A DNA stretch of 64,000 bases from Acidobacteriota bacterium (GCA_003388555.1 QQVD01000007.1:1-64000); one strand, 5' to 3'. Positions 16,968 to 25,894 are shown, counted from the stretch's first letter. Numbers and translations: made by a program. The notes: generated by a model not told the origin, from the letters alone.

Positions 16968-17585
16968 ATGGAGCTTCCGCCGCCGCCCTCGTCCGCGCCG
17001 TCGCCGACGCCGCCGTCTTCCGCCGACGCCGCTCGCACGCACGATCCTCACGGCCCGCGCTCCCACGCCTTGCGCGTCTCACTCATCCTCGGGCTCGTCG
17101 CCCTGCCGCTGGGCCTGTGGCTCTTCCTCGAGTCGCAGGGCGTCGGCGTGCCGGAGATGAGCCGTTGGTGGCCGACGATCCTGCTGCTCATCGCGCTCGG
17201 CCTGGCGATCGACTTCTTCGCCCTCAGCCGCCGCCCGCGCTCCGCCGGCCTGGCGGTGCTCTACCTCGGGATCGGCTGCGTGCTCTACGGCTTCACCCTG
17301 GGGCGCAACTCGTGGCAGCACACCCTAGACCGCTTGCCGGCGGTGCCGCTGGTGATCGGCGCCGCCCTCATCGCCCACTGGCTCGCCGACGGCAGGCGCG
17401 GCGGCGCGATGATCGCCGCCGGAGCCGGCTTCGCGGTGCTCGGCCTCGCCGGGCTCGCCGCCCGCTTCCCGCTGCTCGAGGACCTGCTGCCGCGGGTGCA
17501 GGAGCTGTGGGCGCTGGCTCTGCTGTTGGTGGGGGGAGTGCTGCTCTGGAAGGTGGTCCGGCACCTGCGTGGCGGCGCGCCCTAG
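16968..17585 (+). CDS. Multi-pass membrane protein (LiaF/DUF5668-like)
   Basis: A 205-aa protein with a ~35-residue Pro/Ser/His-rich cytoplasmic N-terminus and then about six hydrophobic helices (for example VSLILGLVALPLGLWLFLE, WWPTILLLIALGLAIDFFAL and AALIAHWLADG). The WWPTILLLIALGL motif resembles the LiaI/LiaF-like transmembrane region often found in envelope-stress or PspC-type proteins. No catalytic residues are evident. The ATG at 16968 follows AGGATC at about 8 bp. It stands alone between the MITE and a convergent surface-protein gene. Confidence 0.7.
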   Translation: MELPPPPSSAPSPTPPSSADAARTHDPHGPRSHALRVSLILGLVALPLGLWLFLESQGVGVPEMSRWWPTILLLIALGLAIDFFALSRRPRSAGLAVLYLGIGCVLYGFTLGRNSWQHTLDRLPAVPLVIGAALIAHWLADGRRGGAMIAAGAGFAVLGLAGLAARFPLLEDLLPRVQELWALALLLVGGVLLWKVVRHLRGGAP

Positions 17586-17798
17586 CCGCCTCGCGTCACG
17601 ACTCCCGGTCGATGCCGGTGCGCCCCGCCGTCTCCGGGTGCACAGCGGCGCGACGCAGCAGCCGTCCTGATGGGAACGCCTCGGGAACGCCTCGGTGCCC
17701 TCCGGGGTCGATGGCTGCCCTCGAGTCGCGCTCCGTCGCGGCCGTCTTCCGCCGAGCACCGATCGCGCCGCCGGCGTTCGGTGCGACCCGAAACGAAC

Positions 17799-17824
17799 AA
17801 GGCCGGGCGCGAACGCCCGGCCTT
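17799..17824 (-). terminator. Rho-independent terminator of the sorted surface protein gene
   Basis: Perfect 11-bp arms (AAGGCCGGGCG / CGCCCGGCCTT) flank a 4-nt loop. On the minus strand the hairpin is followed by GTTCGTTTC, a modest U-rich run. It lies 28 bp after the stop of the gene ending at 17852 and could also stop plus-strand transcription from the membrane-protein gene. Confidence 0.8.
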
Positions 17825-17851
17825 CGATCAGACAGCTGAAGCCGAAGCGGC

Positions 17852-18742
17852 TCAGGCCATCCGGCGCAGCGTGAAGAGCGCTCCCAGGCCGAGCAGCAGG
17901 CCGAGGGCCACCAGGCCGACGGTGCTGGCGGTGGGGATCTCGAGCACGTTGCCGCGCACCTCGGTGCCGTTGATGACGAACGGGAAGCCCTGCTGGGTCA
18001 GTGTGCCGCTGTCGAGAGCGTCAGGGTAGGTGACGCCGGCGTCGAGGCTCTGCAACCCATTGCCCGTTGTCGACTGACCGCTGATGTTGAGCGGCGGTGC
18101 CCAGGGGCCGGAACCGAGGCTGCCGTCCGCTTGCCAGGCGAGCCAGTAGGTGCCCGGCGGCAGAGAGATGCCGACGGTGACCGTGTTGGCCATGATCGGC
18201 CGGTCGCTGGCGACGCCGGTGGTGGTCTCGGTGACGCGGTAGACGCCCGACCAGGACGACGAGGCGAGCACGTTGGTGGTCAGGTCACCGAACACCACGG
18301 TGCTGCCCGGAGCGGCGGGCGGGCCGTCCCAGATCTGCACGCGAGCACCGGTCATGGTCGAGACGGTCGTCGAGCCGGTCTGGTAGGCGAAGAAGGTGAT
18401 GTCGTCGATCTGCCACTCGTCGACGTCGCCAGGAATGGTGAAGTCGTCCGCGACGACGTTGTCGAAGGCGAACTGGTGGCCGAAGCCCAGCGTGTTCATG
18501 CCGAGCGTGACGCTCTGCAGGATGCTCTCGTCGGCGCCGCCGACGCCAGTGCCGGGAGAGTCGGCGAACTGGCCGTTGTCATAGAGCACGCTGCCGCCGC
18601 GCACCCAGAGGTTGCCGAAATCGGGCTGCACGACCGGGCCGGGCGCGACCTCAGGGTTGAAGACGTCCGCGGCGTCGGGAGTGGCGACCGCGCCGCTGCT
18701 CAGCAGCAGCAGGGCGAGGCAGGTGACGTTGAAGACTTTCAT
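17852..18742 (-). CDS. Secreted protein with IPTL/PEP-CTERM-like sorting tail
   Basis: A 296-aa surface protein. It has an N-terminal signal peptide (MKVFNVTCLALLLLSSGAVA), a beta-rich body with many Thr/Gly/Asp residues (DEWQIDDITFFAYQTGS, ARVQIWDGPP, LPPGTYWLAWQADG) and a C-terminal tripartite tail. The tail has the motif IPTASTVG, a hydrophobic helix VALGLLLGLGALFTL and the basic end RRMA. This matches the IPTL/VPEID-type CTERM logic in which an exosortase-like enzyme cleaves and anchors the protein; no such enzyme is encoded here. The body resembles carbohydrate- or adhesion-type beta domains but no enzyme motif is seen. AGAGGGGA precedes the ATG. A terminator hairpin follows. Confidence 0.8.
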   Translation of the reverse strand: MKVFNVTCLALLLLSSGAVATPDAADVFNPEVAPGPVVQPDFGNLWVRGGSVLYDNGQFADSPGTGVGGADESILQSVTLGMNTLGFGHQFAFDNVVADDFTIPGDVDEWQIDDITFFAYQTGSTTVSTMTGARVQIWDGPPAAPGSTVVFGDLTTNVLASSSWSGVYRVTETTTGVASDRPIMANTVTVGISLPPGTYWLAWQADGSLGSGPWAPPLNISGQSTTGNGLQSLDAGVTYPDALDSGTLTQQGFPFVINGTEVRGNVLEIPTASTVGLVALGLLLGLGALFTLRRMA

Positions 18743-19035
18743 CAGAAGTGGTTCCCCTCTCGAGAGAGTCGATGGTTGGACCAGACGAGCCCCGACGACG
18801 GTCGGGCGGCCCGCCTGCACATAGCCGAATCGAAGATCGATCCGTGAAGGATAGCAGGGAGGGGCCGGATCGCCCAAGACGGAATCTCGGTCGATCTCGG
18901 AGACCCACGCTGCCCTGGTAGCGGGCGGAGACTGGCGCGGAGATCGGCGTGTCAGTGCGAAGTGTGATCGACTCCGGGACGCTCGCGATGCCGACCTGGA
19001 CGCGGTCGGCCGCCCGCAGCGGAGCTGTCGCCGCT

Positions 19036-20388
19036 TCACCGCACCTGCCCGCTCCCCCGTACCACGTACTTGTAGATCGTCAGCTCCTCGAGTCCCATCG
19101 GGCCGCGGGCGTGCAGCTTGTCGGTCGAGATGCCGATCTCGGCGCCGAAGCCGAACTCGCCGCCGTCGGCGAAGCGGGTCGAGGCGTTGTGCAGCACGGT
19201 GGCGGAGTCGACCTCGGCGAGGAAGCGCGCCGCGGCCGCCTCGTCCTCGGTGACGATGGCGTCGGTGTGGCGCGAGCCGTGGCGCGCGATGTGGCGCAGC
19301 GCCTCGTCCAGCGAATCGACCACCCGCACCGCCAGATCGAGCGACAGGTACTCGCGGCCCCAGTCGTCCTCTGTGGCAGGCACGGCCTCGGGCACCAGCT
19401 CGCAGGTCGCCGGATCGCCGTGCAGGGTCACGCCGGCGTCCAGGAGCTCGCGGCCGTGGCGCGGCAGGAAGTGCGCTGCGACCTCGCGGTGTACCAGCAG
19501 CGTCTCCATCGCGTTGCACACTCCGGGGCGCTGCACCTTGGCGTTGTGGGAGATCGCCGCCGCCATCTCGAGCTCGGCGGCGCGGTCGACGTAGACGTGG
19601 CAGACGCCGTCGTAGTGCTTGAGCACCGGCATGCGGGCCGCGGCCGTCACCGCCTCGATCAGGCCGCGGCCGCCGCGCGGGATGATGAGATCGAGGCTGC
19701 CTTCCTGCTCGGCGAGATGGCGCACCCCGGTGCGGTCGACCTCATCGATCAGCTGGATCGCGTGCTCGGGCAGCTCGGCCCTCGCGGCGCCCCGCTGCAG
19801 TGCCGCGGCCAGCGCCAGGTTGGAGTGGATCGCCTCCGAGCCGCCGCGCAGGATCGTCGCGTTGCCGGCCTTGAGGCACAGCGTCGCCGCGTCGACGGTG
19901 ACGTTGGGGCGCGATTCGTAGATGATGCCGATCACTCCGATCGGCACCCGCACCTTCTCGAGCCGCAGCCCGTTGGGCCGCTGCCAGTCGCGCAGCACCT
20001 CGCCCACCGGATCCGGCAGCTCGGCGATGCGGCGCACGTCGGCGGCGATCGCCACGATGCGTCCTGCGTCGAGGCGCAGCCGGTCGAGCATCGCGTCGTC
20101 GAGGCCGGCCCGGACGCCCGCCCCGAGATCGCGCGCGTTGGCTTCGACGATGCGCTCGGCGCCCGCCTCGAGCGAGTCCGCCATCGCCAGCAGGCCGGCG
20201 TTCTTGCGCTCGGTGGAGAGCGTCGCGAGTCGGGCTGCCGCGGTGCGGGCGTGCCGGCCCATGGCGGCGATGCGCTGGCGCAGGGAGCCGGCGGACTGTG
20301 AGACGTCGCCTGGCTGCGCGTCGCTCGTCCCCTGGCGCACGCCGCTCCGTTCTTCTCCCTGGGTGGCTTCGTGGCGATCGCCCATCAC
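19036..20388 (-). CDS. proA: Gamma-glutamyl phosphate reductase
   Basis: A 450-aa NADPH-dependent enzyme that reduces gamma-glutamyl phosphate to glutamate-5-semialdehyde in proline synthesis. Family segments are VPIGVIGIIYESRPNVT, CLKAGNATILRGGSEA, IPRGGRGLI and the catalytic Cys at about 291 in RPGVCNAMETLL. The C-terminal FGFGAEIGISTDKLHARGP and GLEELTIYKYVVRG are textbook. The first ~30 residues are extra relative to most ProA. The ATG overlaps the proB stop (ATGA at 20385-20388). Confidence 0.97.
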   Translation of the reverse strand: MMGDRHEATQGEERSGVRQGTSDAQPGDVSQSAGSLRQRIAAMGRHARTAAARLATLSTERKNAGLLAMADSLEAGAERIVEANARDLGAGVRAGLDDAMLDRLRLDAGRIVAIAADVRRIAELPDPVGEVLRDWQRPNGLRLEKVRVPIGVIGIIYESRPNVTVDAATLCLKAGNATILRGGSEAIHSNLALAAALQRGAARAELPEHAIQLIDEVDRTGVRHLAEQEGSLDLIIPRGGRGLIEAVTAAARMPVLKHYDGVCHVYVDRAAELEMAAAISHNAKVQRPGVCNAMETLLVHREVAAHFLPRHGRELLDAGVTLHGDPATCELVPEAVPATEDDWGREYLSLDLAVRVVDSLDEALRHIARHGSRHTDAIVTEDEAAAARFLAEVDSATVLHNASTRFADGGEFGFGAEIGISTDKLHARGPMGLEELTIYKYVVRGSGQVR

Positions 20389-21269
20389 GGCTCCGCTACG
20401 CGCGCGACGCGGCCCGGCGCCCCGCCGGTGCTGGTCGAATCGGTTGCGCTCTCGCTCCTCGGGCTGCGCGGCGCCCTCGAAGCGGCTGCGGCGTGGAAGT
20501 AGGTCCCGACGATCCCGCCTCCGGCGACGCCGGCGACGATCCCCGGCGCCCGGCCGTCGGCGATCCAGGTCGGGATGCCGGCCTCCACCGCGGTGCGCAC
20601 CGCCAGCAGCTTCGAGGCCATGCCGCCCACCGAGAGCCGGCCGTGGCCCGGGCCAGCCAGGTGCAGCACCGAGTCGACGTCCCGCACCTCGCGGATCAGC
20701 TCGCCGTTGCCGTCGGGCGAGTCGGTGAGCCCCACCGCGCCGGTGAGCAGCAGCAGCACGTCGGCGTCCGAGAGGATCGCCACCTCCGCCGACAGCTCGT
20801 CGTTGTCGCCGAACTTGAGCTCCTCCACCGCCACCGAGTCGTTCTCGTTGACGATCGGGATCGCGCCGCGTTTCTCGAGCAGCTCCTCGAGCGTGTTCTT
20901 GGCGTTGCGGTAGCGCAGCCGCGAATCGAGGTCCTGGTGAGTGAGCAGCAGCTGCGCCGCCACACAGCCCACCTCGTCGAACAGCGTGCGGTAGGTCTGC
21001 ATCAGCCGCGCCTGGCCGATGGCCGCCAGCGCCTGCACCGAGGCCAGCGCCTCCGGCCGCTCCTCCAGCCCCAGCTCCATCAGCCCCGCCGCCACCGCGC
21101 CCGAGGAGACCAGCACGCAGCGGTGCCCCGCCGCCCGCAGCTCCGCGACCTCACCCACCAGCCACCGCATCTGAGGCAGGTCGAGCGCCAGCCCGCTCGG
21201 CTCGGCGAGCACGCCGCTGCCGATCTTGATGACGATGCGCTGGGGGGGCTGGGGAAGGGAGCGAGACAT
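20385..21269 (-). CDS. proB: Glutamate 5-kinase, short form without PUA domain
   Basis: A 294-aa amino-acid kinase that phosphorylates glutamate to gamma-glutamyl phosphate. Signatures are VIKIGSGVLA, VSSGAVAAGL, IVNENDSVAVEELKFGDND, LSAEVAILSDADVLLLLT and the lysine-containing GGMASKLLAVRTA. It ends in a ~30-residue Ser/Ala/Gly-rich tail instead of the PUA domain that enteric ProB carries (~367 aa). The kinase fold is complete, so activity is expected; loss of PUA is known in many phyla and alters feedback behaviour. It is the first gene of proBA, immediately adjacent to the RHS fragment. Confidence 0.96.
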   Translation of the reverse strand: MSRSLPQPPQRIVIKIGSGVLAEPSGLALDLPQMRWLVGEVAELRAAGHRCVLVSSGAVAAGLMELGLEERPEALASVQALAAIGQARLMQTYRTLFDEVGCVAAQLLLTHQDLDSRLRYRNAKNTLEELLEKRGAIPIVNENDSVAVEELKFGDNDELSAEVAILSDADVLLLLTGAVGLTDSPDGNGELIREVRDVDSVLHLAGPGHGRLSVGGMASKLLAVRTAVEAGIPTWIADGRAPGIVAGVAGGGIVGTYFHAAAASRAPRSPRSESATDSTSTGGAPGRVARVAEP

Positions 21270-21275
21270 CAGCCG

Positions 21276-22766
21276 ATGCTATTGAGCCGCCTCGTTCTCG
21301 CCAAGGCGAATCCGGGGGCCGATCCGGACCTCTACGTAGAGCACTACACCTACGACGTGTTCGGCAACCGAGTTCAGGTGCGCGAGCAGCACTGGCCCTT
21401 CGTCGGTTCGACCCCCTACGAGGACTACACCCATCTCGAGTCGACGAGTGTTTCGACGAATCAGATGACCGTCCCGGGATACGGTTTCGACCTCTCCGGC
21501 AACATGACGACTCGCCCGGGCGCGGGCGCCTCTCAGATCACGATGGCGTGGGACGACCTCGACGCCCTGCGTGAGCTGAACAACGACAACCGGCAGACCC
21601 GCTACGTCTACTCGGCGGAGGCGGAGCGCGGCATCGTCATCCGTCCGGACGACGGCACCGGCCAGAACCCGATTACCCTCTATCTGCGCGATCTGAACGG
21701 CCGCATCGTCTCCGAGTTCGAAGCCCCGCCGGGTTGTGTGGGCGGCTGCCCACCGCAGGTCTACGACGACTGGATCGCGGGCGGTGCCGGCTGGCAACGC
21801 GACTACTTCTTCGCCAACGACGAGCACCTGGTCACCATCCAGCGCGATCCGGCGGATCCACAGAGCGAGGTGCGGCGGTCCTACTGGCGCGACACGTGGG
21901 ACATCATCCGCATCGTCTCATTGAGCGAGGGACTGGAGAGGAACTACGAGGATCCGAAGGATCGTGACCTCTTCCTGCTGCCCTTCGGCAACCAGGGCAT
22001 CAACCTCAACATCACCTCGTTCGACCCGCGCGATCACGCGCTGCGTTTCGCCAACCACGAGCGCGACACCAACGCGCCGGACGACGCCACCGACGACGCG
22101 GACTACATGCACGCCCGCTACTACATCCCGGAGCGGGGCCGGTTCATGAGCGTCGACCCGATCAACTCGGCGGATCCGATGGTGCCGCAGAGTTGGAACA
22201 AGTATGCGTATGCGCTGAACAATCCGGTATCGTTCCATGATCCGGATGGGCGCTTCGCGCTCGGGATCCTGAAGAAGGGCGTCAAGCTCGCGATCAAGGG
22301 CGGCGACCTCGGTGCCACCTTCGGCGGACTCGTCGATGACGTCAAGACGGTCTTCGACAAGGATGCCTCGGGTGGTGATCGGGTGCTCGCGGCCCTCTCG
22401 GCAGCGAGTGAGGTGTTCTCGCCGGTCAGTGCGCGGGATGCGAAGGCGATTGGGACGGCGCTTGGGGCGACGAAGCGACGGCCGACCTCTGCGCAAAGGG
22501 CAGCCGCTCTTGAGAGGGCAGAGGACTCGGAAGGAGTAGCTCGGTGCACGTACTGCGAGGTCGAGCTCGATCGAACCAGTGGAAGTTCCAACTCTGCCGA
22601 AGTGGACCACTATGTTCCGTGGGCTCGCGGTGGCGAGACGGTTGACTCGAATCTGAATGCCTCGTGCCGGACGTGCAACAGGTCGGCGGGAGCGAAGGAG
22701 AAGTCCAGTGAGCCTGGTGAGGGACTGTGGGTTCCGCCGAAAGACCGAAAAGACAAGGGAAATTGA
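21276..22766 (+). pseudogene. 5'-truncated RHS core with C-terminal HNH nuclease toxin domain
   Basis: About 496 codons that read as the C-terminal end of an RHS/YD-repeat polymorphic toxin. Recognisable RHS strands start near 21320 (LYVEHYTYDVFGNRVQVRE). The RHS-associated core ends in YMHARYYIPERGRFMSVDPI, KYAYALNNPVSFHDPDGR. After a linker the variable toxin region has RCTYCEVELD, EVDHYVPWARGGETVDSNLN and CRTCNRSAGAKEK, an HNH/His-Me finger nuclease with two CxxC pairs. The large N-terminal part and any secretion signal are missing: only 6 bp separate it from the divergent proB start. It is either a displaced orphan C-terminal cassette or a decaying gene; the toxin part itself is intact. 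The frame stays open upstream only as antisense of proBA. A candidate immunity gene follows. Confidence 0.75.
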
Positions 22767-22771
22767 CGCTC

Positions 22772-23086
22772 GTGGTTAGGGGGGCTGAGTCTCCATTGGT
22801 TCGTCGCATCCGAGAGGCGGTTGCGGCTGAGCATGCCGCAGGGACTAAACCTACCAAGCTGCGGGTAAGCGTGGCGAGCGAGGCTAGTTGGGAACCGAGC
22901 CCGCGAGGCGACAAGATACGAGTGAGGTGGCTATGCTGGAATCTGGGGACCGATGAGCGAGAGCTCACCGCGCCAGAGTTTGAGGTGATCTCTCCACAGA
23001 TTACCGAAGCTATACTTCGGTCTGAGATGCCTGGCCACTTCCCTTCTCTGCTTGTGGAAGTCGACTCAAACATCGACGTCGACTGA
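22772..23086 (+). CDS. Candidate immunity protein for the RHS-HNH toxin
   Basis: A 104-aa acidic protein with no signal peptide, which I do not recognise as a named family. Visible stretches are VRRIREAVAAEHAAGTKPT, VRWLCWNLGTDERELTAPEF and a C-terminal VEVDSNIDVD. It starts just after the toxin stop (GTG at 22772, AAGGGA ~11 bp upstream; an alternative GTG at 22727 overlaps the toxin). Position, size and lower GC (30 of 60 bases in 22981-23040) are typical of immunity genes exchanged together with RHS tips. The function is inferred from context only. Confidence 0.6.
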   Translation: MVRGAESPLVRRIREAVAAEHAAGTKPTKLRVSVASEASWEPSPRGDKIRVRWLCWNLGTDERELTAPEFEVISPQITEAILRSEMPGHFPSLLVEVDSNIDVD

Positions 23087-23100
23087 AGTAGGGTAGGGAA

Positions 23101-23160
23101 CTTAAGAATTCTTAAGGGGTCAGGGACCTGGCAGTTCTTAAGGGGTCAGGGACCTGGCAG
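23101..23160 (+). repeat. REP-like tandem pair next to RAYT
   Basis: Two perfect 26-bp copies (23109-23134 and 23135-23160), each containing AAGGGGTCAGGGACCTGGC, in which GGTC-AGG-GACC can form a tiny hairpin. They are preceded by the 16-bp perfect palindrome CTTAAGAATTCTTAAG at 23101-23116. Further single copies of the core are at 25563-25578 and 26798-26816, all within the accessory island. Confidence 0.85.
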
Positions 23161-23344
23161 GACCTCCTTGGAGTCGCCGCCCCGAGAGCCCGCGTTTCAG
23201 CTGAAGCGTCTGCTGGCCAGAGCCGACGCCGACGGCCAGATACGGCGATGCCGGCACGGCACCTTCGGCATCGTGCGCTGTGTTGGCCGCCCTCTGTGCT
23301 CGGTGGACGACGAACCTTGGCCGGCTCGAGAGCCGGCGCCGGCG

Positions 23345-24385
23345 TCAGCTCGGGGCTTCGAGGGCCCTGCGGACCTCGGCGTTGAGCCTGGGCAGGTGGC
23401 AGCCTTCTGGGAACTCTCCGATCGCTTCGCGGATGCCGGAGCGCAGGCGCTCGGAGGCTTGCATGTAGGAGCTCACCCAGGCGTGGTACTGCTCCCAGAA
23501 CTCGAACCTGATCTGGCGGGTGGCGGCGTGGCATAGGGGCTTCGGGCTTCGCTTGGTCTTCTCGGGTCTGGGATGGGGATCGCGGCGCAGGATCCTCTTC
23601 TTCCAGTCGTCGGGGACCTGGGCGATGAGGTGTGCGTACTTCTCCTGGATGGACTCCAGCAGGCTCAGGATCGACTCTCGAATCTGCTTCCCGCAGAAGC
23701 CCTGCCAGCAGGGGATGGGAGAGAGCACGATGTCGAGCGAGTGGGTGTAGTCGATCTTGCGCGGCTCTGCGTGGTGCACGCGACGGTTCTTCGAGCGCTG
23801 GTTTGCCTCCCAGGCTCGGCGAGCGCGATAGAGCCCGGTTCGGTCGATCCACTTGCCGCCGCGGATCCGCATCTTCCCCTTCATCAGCTGCTTGACGCCG
23901 CTGACCCCGGGCCAGTCCTGCGGCCGGCGGACGAGTCCCTCTTTCACCCCATGGGCGAGCAGGTAGGCGAGGCGCTCGACCTGGGCCTTCTCCTCGTCGG
24001 TGACTGGGACTGCGCTGTAGCGGCCGCGGAAGATGCCGCCCTCCCAGGAGATCTCGGTCCCGATCTCCTTGGACAGGTTGCTGCCGATGTAGCGCTGGAA
24101 GGCTTCGAGCTGCTCGTGGTCCCGCGGACACAGATAGAGGTGCGCGTGGTTGCTCATCACGACGACGTCGTAGATGGTCATGCCGTAGAGGAGCTGGGCC
24201 CTCGCGATGACGCCTTTGATCAGGGCGTTGACACGGTCGCTCGGCCGCAGCAGGAAACGCGACTGGAAGCAGCGCATGGTGATGACCATGGGCTTGCCTG
24301 GCGGGACGAAGCGGGGCGGGCGGGGCAGGGCGGACCTCCGGCGGTGCGGTCCGCGCGAGTGGGTGCGCGGACGCTGTATGCCCAC
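23345..24385 (-). CDS. REP-associated tyrosine transposase (RAYT, Y1/HUH family)
   Basis: About 346 aa, an IS200/IS605-like single-strand transposase of the RAYT group. The N-terminal block is PRPPRFVPPGKP then RCFQSRFLLRPSD. The metal-binding HUH motif is MSNHAHLYL, followed by YIGSNLSKEIG, GGIFRGRYSAVPV, the Tyr-containing LAYLLAHGVKEGLVRRPQDW and the pre-C-terminal GGKWIDRTGLYRARRA. It has a ~150-residue C-terminal extension beyond minimal RAYTs. The start is uncertain: GTG at 24385 keeps the conserved PRPPRFVPPG; GTG 24490 and ATG 24289 are alternatives. It lacks flanking IS ends but has REP copies 185 bp downstream, the usual RAYT/REP arrangement. Confidence 0.87.
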   Translation of the reverse strand: MGIQRPRTHSRGPHRRRSALPRPPRFVPPGKPMVITMRCFQSRFLLRPSDRVNALIKGVIARAQLLYGMTIYDVVVMSNHAHLYLCPRDHEQLEAFQRYIGSNLSKEIGTEISWEGGIFRGRYSAVPVTDEEKAQVERLAYLLAHGVKEGLVRRPQDWPGVSGVKQLMKGKMRIRGGKWIDRTGLYRARRAWEANQRSKNRRVHHAEPRKIDYTHSLDIVLSPIPCWQGFCGKQIRESILSLLESIQEKYAHLIAQVPDDWKKRILRRDPHPRPEKTKRSPKPLCHAATRQIRFEFWEQYHAWVSSYMQASERLRSGIREAIGEFPEGCHLPRLNAEVRRALEAPS

Positions 24386-24748
24386 CAGAACGATGCCGCG
24401 CGAGCCTGGCTGACGCCGCGTGGCGAATGTGACGCCGCTTGGCGAATGAGCGGGTCCCGGCGCCTCGCTCGACTTCGGCGCCGATCTCACTCAGCGAGAA
24501 CGGTCGACGTTGTCGTGCAGCCTCTCGAGAACCGCGACGTGATCAAGCGCAGCTTCCAAGACGTCGCCTGCGTAGCCGCTCGCGATCGGCACCCGATGCG
24601 ACGATCGCCTCGATGTCGGTGTCGGCGAGATCCTGGGAGCCCTAGGGGAGTGCCAGTCGTCTGAGAGAGCTCTCCGCCGGAGAGAGCGTCTCGTTCGCGG
24701 ATGATCCTGAATGGCGAGCTCGGTCGGCTGATCGAGTGGCGCCGGCGC
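24386..24748. other. Gene-poor stretch, probable relic DNA
   Basis: No gene can be supported. A near-perfect 18-bp direct repeat (GACGCCGCGTGGCGAATG and a one-base variant) sits at about 24412-24448. Minus-strand fragments at 24490-24660 (DLADTDIEAIVASGADRER, then DVLEAALDHVAVLERL in another frame) look like pieces of one disrupted small protein. Confidence 0.4.
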
Positions 24749-25239
24749 TCAGTCGTCGTCGGGCGACTCACCCACCAGATCGAGAGCGTCGACGACGAGA
24801 GATGGCGCCAGGTAGAGGCCCTGCTGGAGCAGAGCTTGGAGCACTGGCCGGGCCTCCGGGACGAGACCCGCCTTCCGTGCTCTCAGGATGACGCCGAGCG
24901 TTCCCGTGGTCGAGATCTCTAGGGACGCGGCGCATCGTCGTGCCTCGAGATCGTCGACGATCGCCTCGCAACCCGCCAACCGAGAGCGACGGCCAGGACC
25001 GACGACTCCCCGGGTCCGAGATCCCACCGTTCGATCTCGACCGGGACGACCGGCGCCTCCACCACGCGAAAGCGCACAGGTAGCGAACGGACTTCGGGGT
25101 TCTGCTCGGCACCGGCGAGCACTTCCTCTCGCACAGCTTCCGGCACGACGACTTCGTCGGCCAGCTTGGTCAGGAGATCGAGACGATCGATCCGGCTCAG
25201 GAGGATGAGCGGCGAGGCATTGACGACGAAGCGCCTCAC
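24749..25239 (-). pseudogene. Frameshifted DUF3368 PIN-like toxin
   Basis: The first ~85 residues from the GTG at 25239 read as a DUF3368/COG2405 PIN-like nuclease: VVNASPLILLSRIDRLDLL, VVVPEAVREEVLAG and WDLGPGESSVLAVALG. Near 24970-24985 the frame breaks. The remaining conserved half (CEAIVDDLEARRCA, GTLGVILRARKAGLV, FLAP-like end YLAPSLVVDAL) continues in another minus-strand frame to a stop at 24749. A one-base loss explains it. The start overlaps the UPF0175 stop (GTGA), so the pair was a normal antitoxin-toxin operon. Either the toxin is dead or the base is an assembly error. Confidence 0.8.
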
Positions 25240-25490
25240 CCGTCGCGTGCCAACTCTTGCCGCAGCTCCTCGGTCGACGTCTGGAGCGCGGGGATCCGGC
25301 GCCGGAACAGCTCCTCGAGGAATGCCGCTCGAGTCACACCGCCGATCTCGGCAGCCTTGCCCTGGGAGATCTCGCCTTGGGAGTACCAGTGGATGGCAGC
25401 AGCGAGGCGCATCTCGCGCTGGAACTCCTCAGGGGAGCGACGGAGCGCCGAGAAGACGTCGGCTGGCAGATCGAAGGTCACTGTCGGCAT
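25236..25490 (-). CDS. UPF0175-family antitoxin
   Basis: An 84-aa protein of the UPF0175/COG2886 family, predicted to be a DNA-binding antitoxin. The N-terminal strand is TVTFDLPADVFSALRRS. The helix-turn-helix-like region is WYSQGEISQGKAAEIGGVTRAAFLEELFRRRI. The ATG is at 25490. It is followed, with a 4-bp overlap, by the frameshifted DUF3368 toxin gene, the standard partner of this family. It presumably autoregulates, but no operator was identified. Confidence 0.87.
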   Translation of the reverse strand: MPTVTFDLPADVFSALRRSPEEFQREMRLAAAIHWYSQGEISQGKAAEIGGVTRAAFLEELFRRRIPALQTSTEELRQELARDG

Positions 25491-25562
25491 GGCGGCATCG
25501 TAACCCGGAACATGTGTGGGTTCGCGCCTCCCTCTACACCAATCGCCTTTGCGGGAACTAGA

Positions 25563-25578
25563 GGGTCAGGGACCTGGC
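25563..25578 (+). repeat. REP core copy
   Basis: GGGTCAGGGACCTGGC matches the tandem REP at 23109-23160. It lies between the UPF0175/DUF3368 pair and the beta-propeller relic. The flanking sequence diverges immediately after the core. Confidence 0.8.
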
Positions 25579-25660
25579 TCTTCGGGAATCGTGGTGGAGA
25601 TCTCGTAGTCTGTCCTGGATGTAGCTAAGCCTTTGACACCTTAGATCACCTTGGATCACT

Positions 25661-25894
25661 GACTTTCCCCTCGCCGAGAACGGTCAGCCCGAGCTGCTGG
25701 ACTTCACCTGCACCGACGGGGTGCGTGGGCAGGGGCTGGACGGCACGTCGGGTCTGGCGGTCTCCTCTGACGGCCGGAAGGTCTACGCCACCGGCTTCCT
25801 CGATCACTCACAGGTCGGGTTCACGGTCTTGCCATTGTTCGCGGACGGCTTCGAGGGTGGCGATGCCGGAGCCTGGAGCGCGGTTGTCGACTGA
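25661..25894 (+). pseudogene. C-terminal relic of a secreted beta-propeller-like protein
   Basis: The open frame begins only after a stop at 25634 and has no credible start codon. It encodes GTSGLAVSSDGRKVYATGFLD, a YncE/lactonase-type propeller blade. It then ends FADGFEGGDAGAWSAVVD, the same kind of tail as the protein at 61327-62655 (FRDDFESGDVAAWSSSTP). This is the 3' end of a lost gene left within the accessory island. Confidence 0.65.

Noticed and set aside
20298..21275. Upstream extension of the RHS frame to 20298
   Set aside because: It is antisense to proB/proA and has no RHS-like sequence. RHS homology starts only near 21320.
24490..24660. Possible antitoxin gene upstream of the RAYT
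   Set aside because: Pieces are in different frames with no start codon, so a relic at best.
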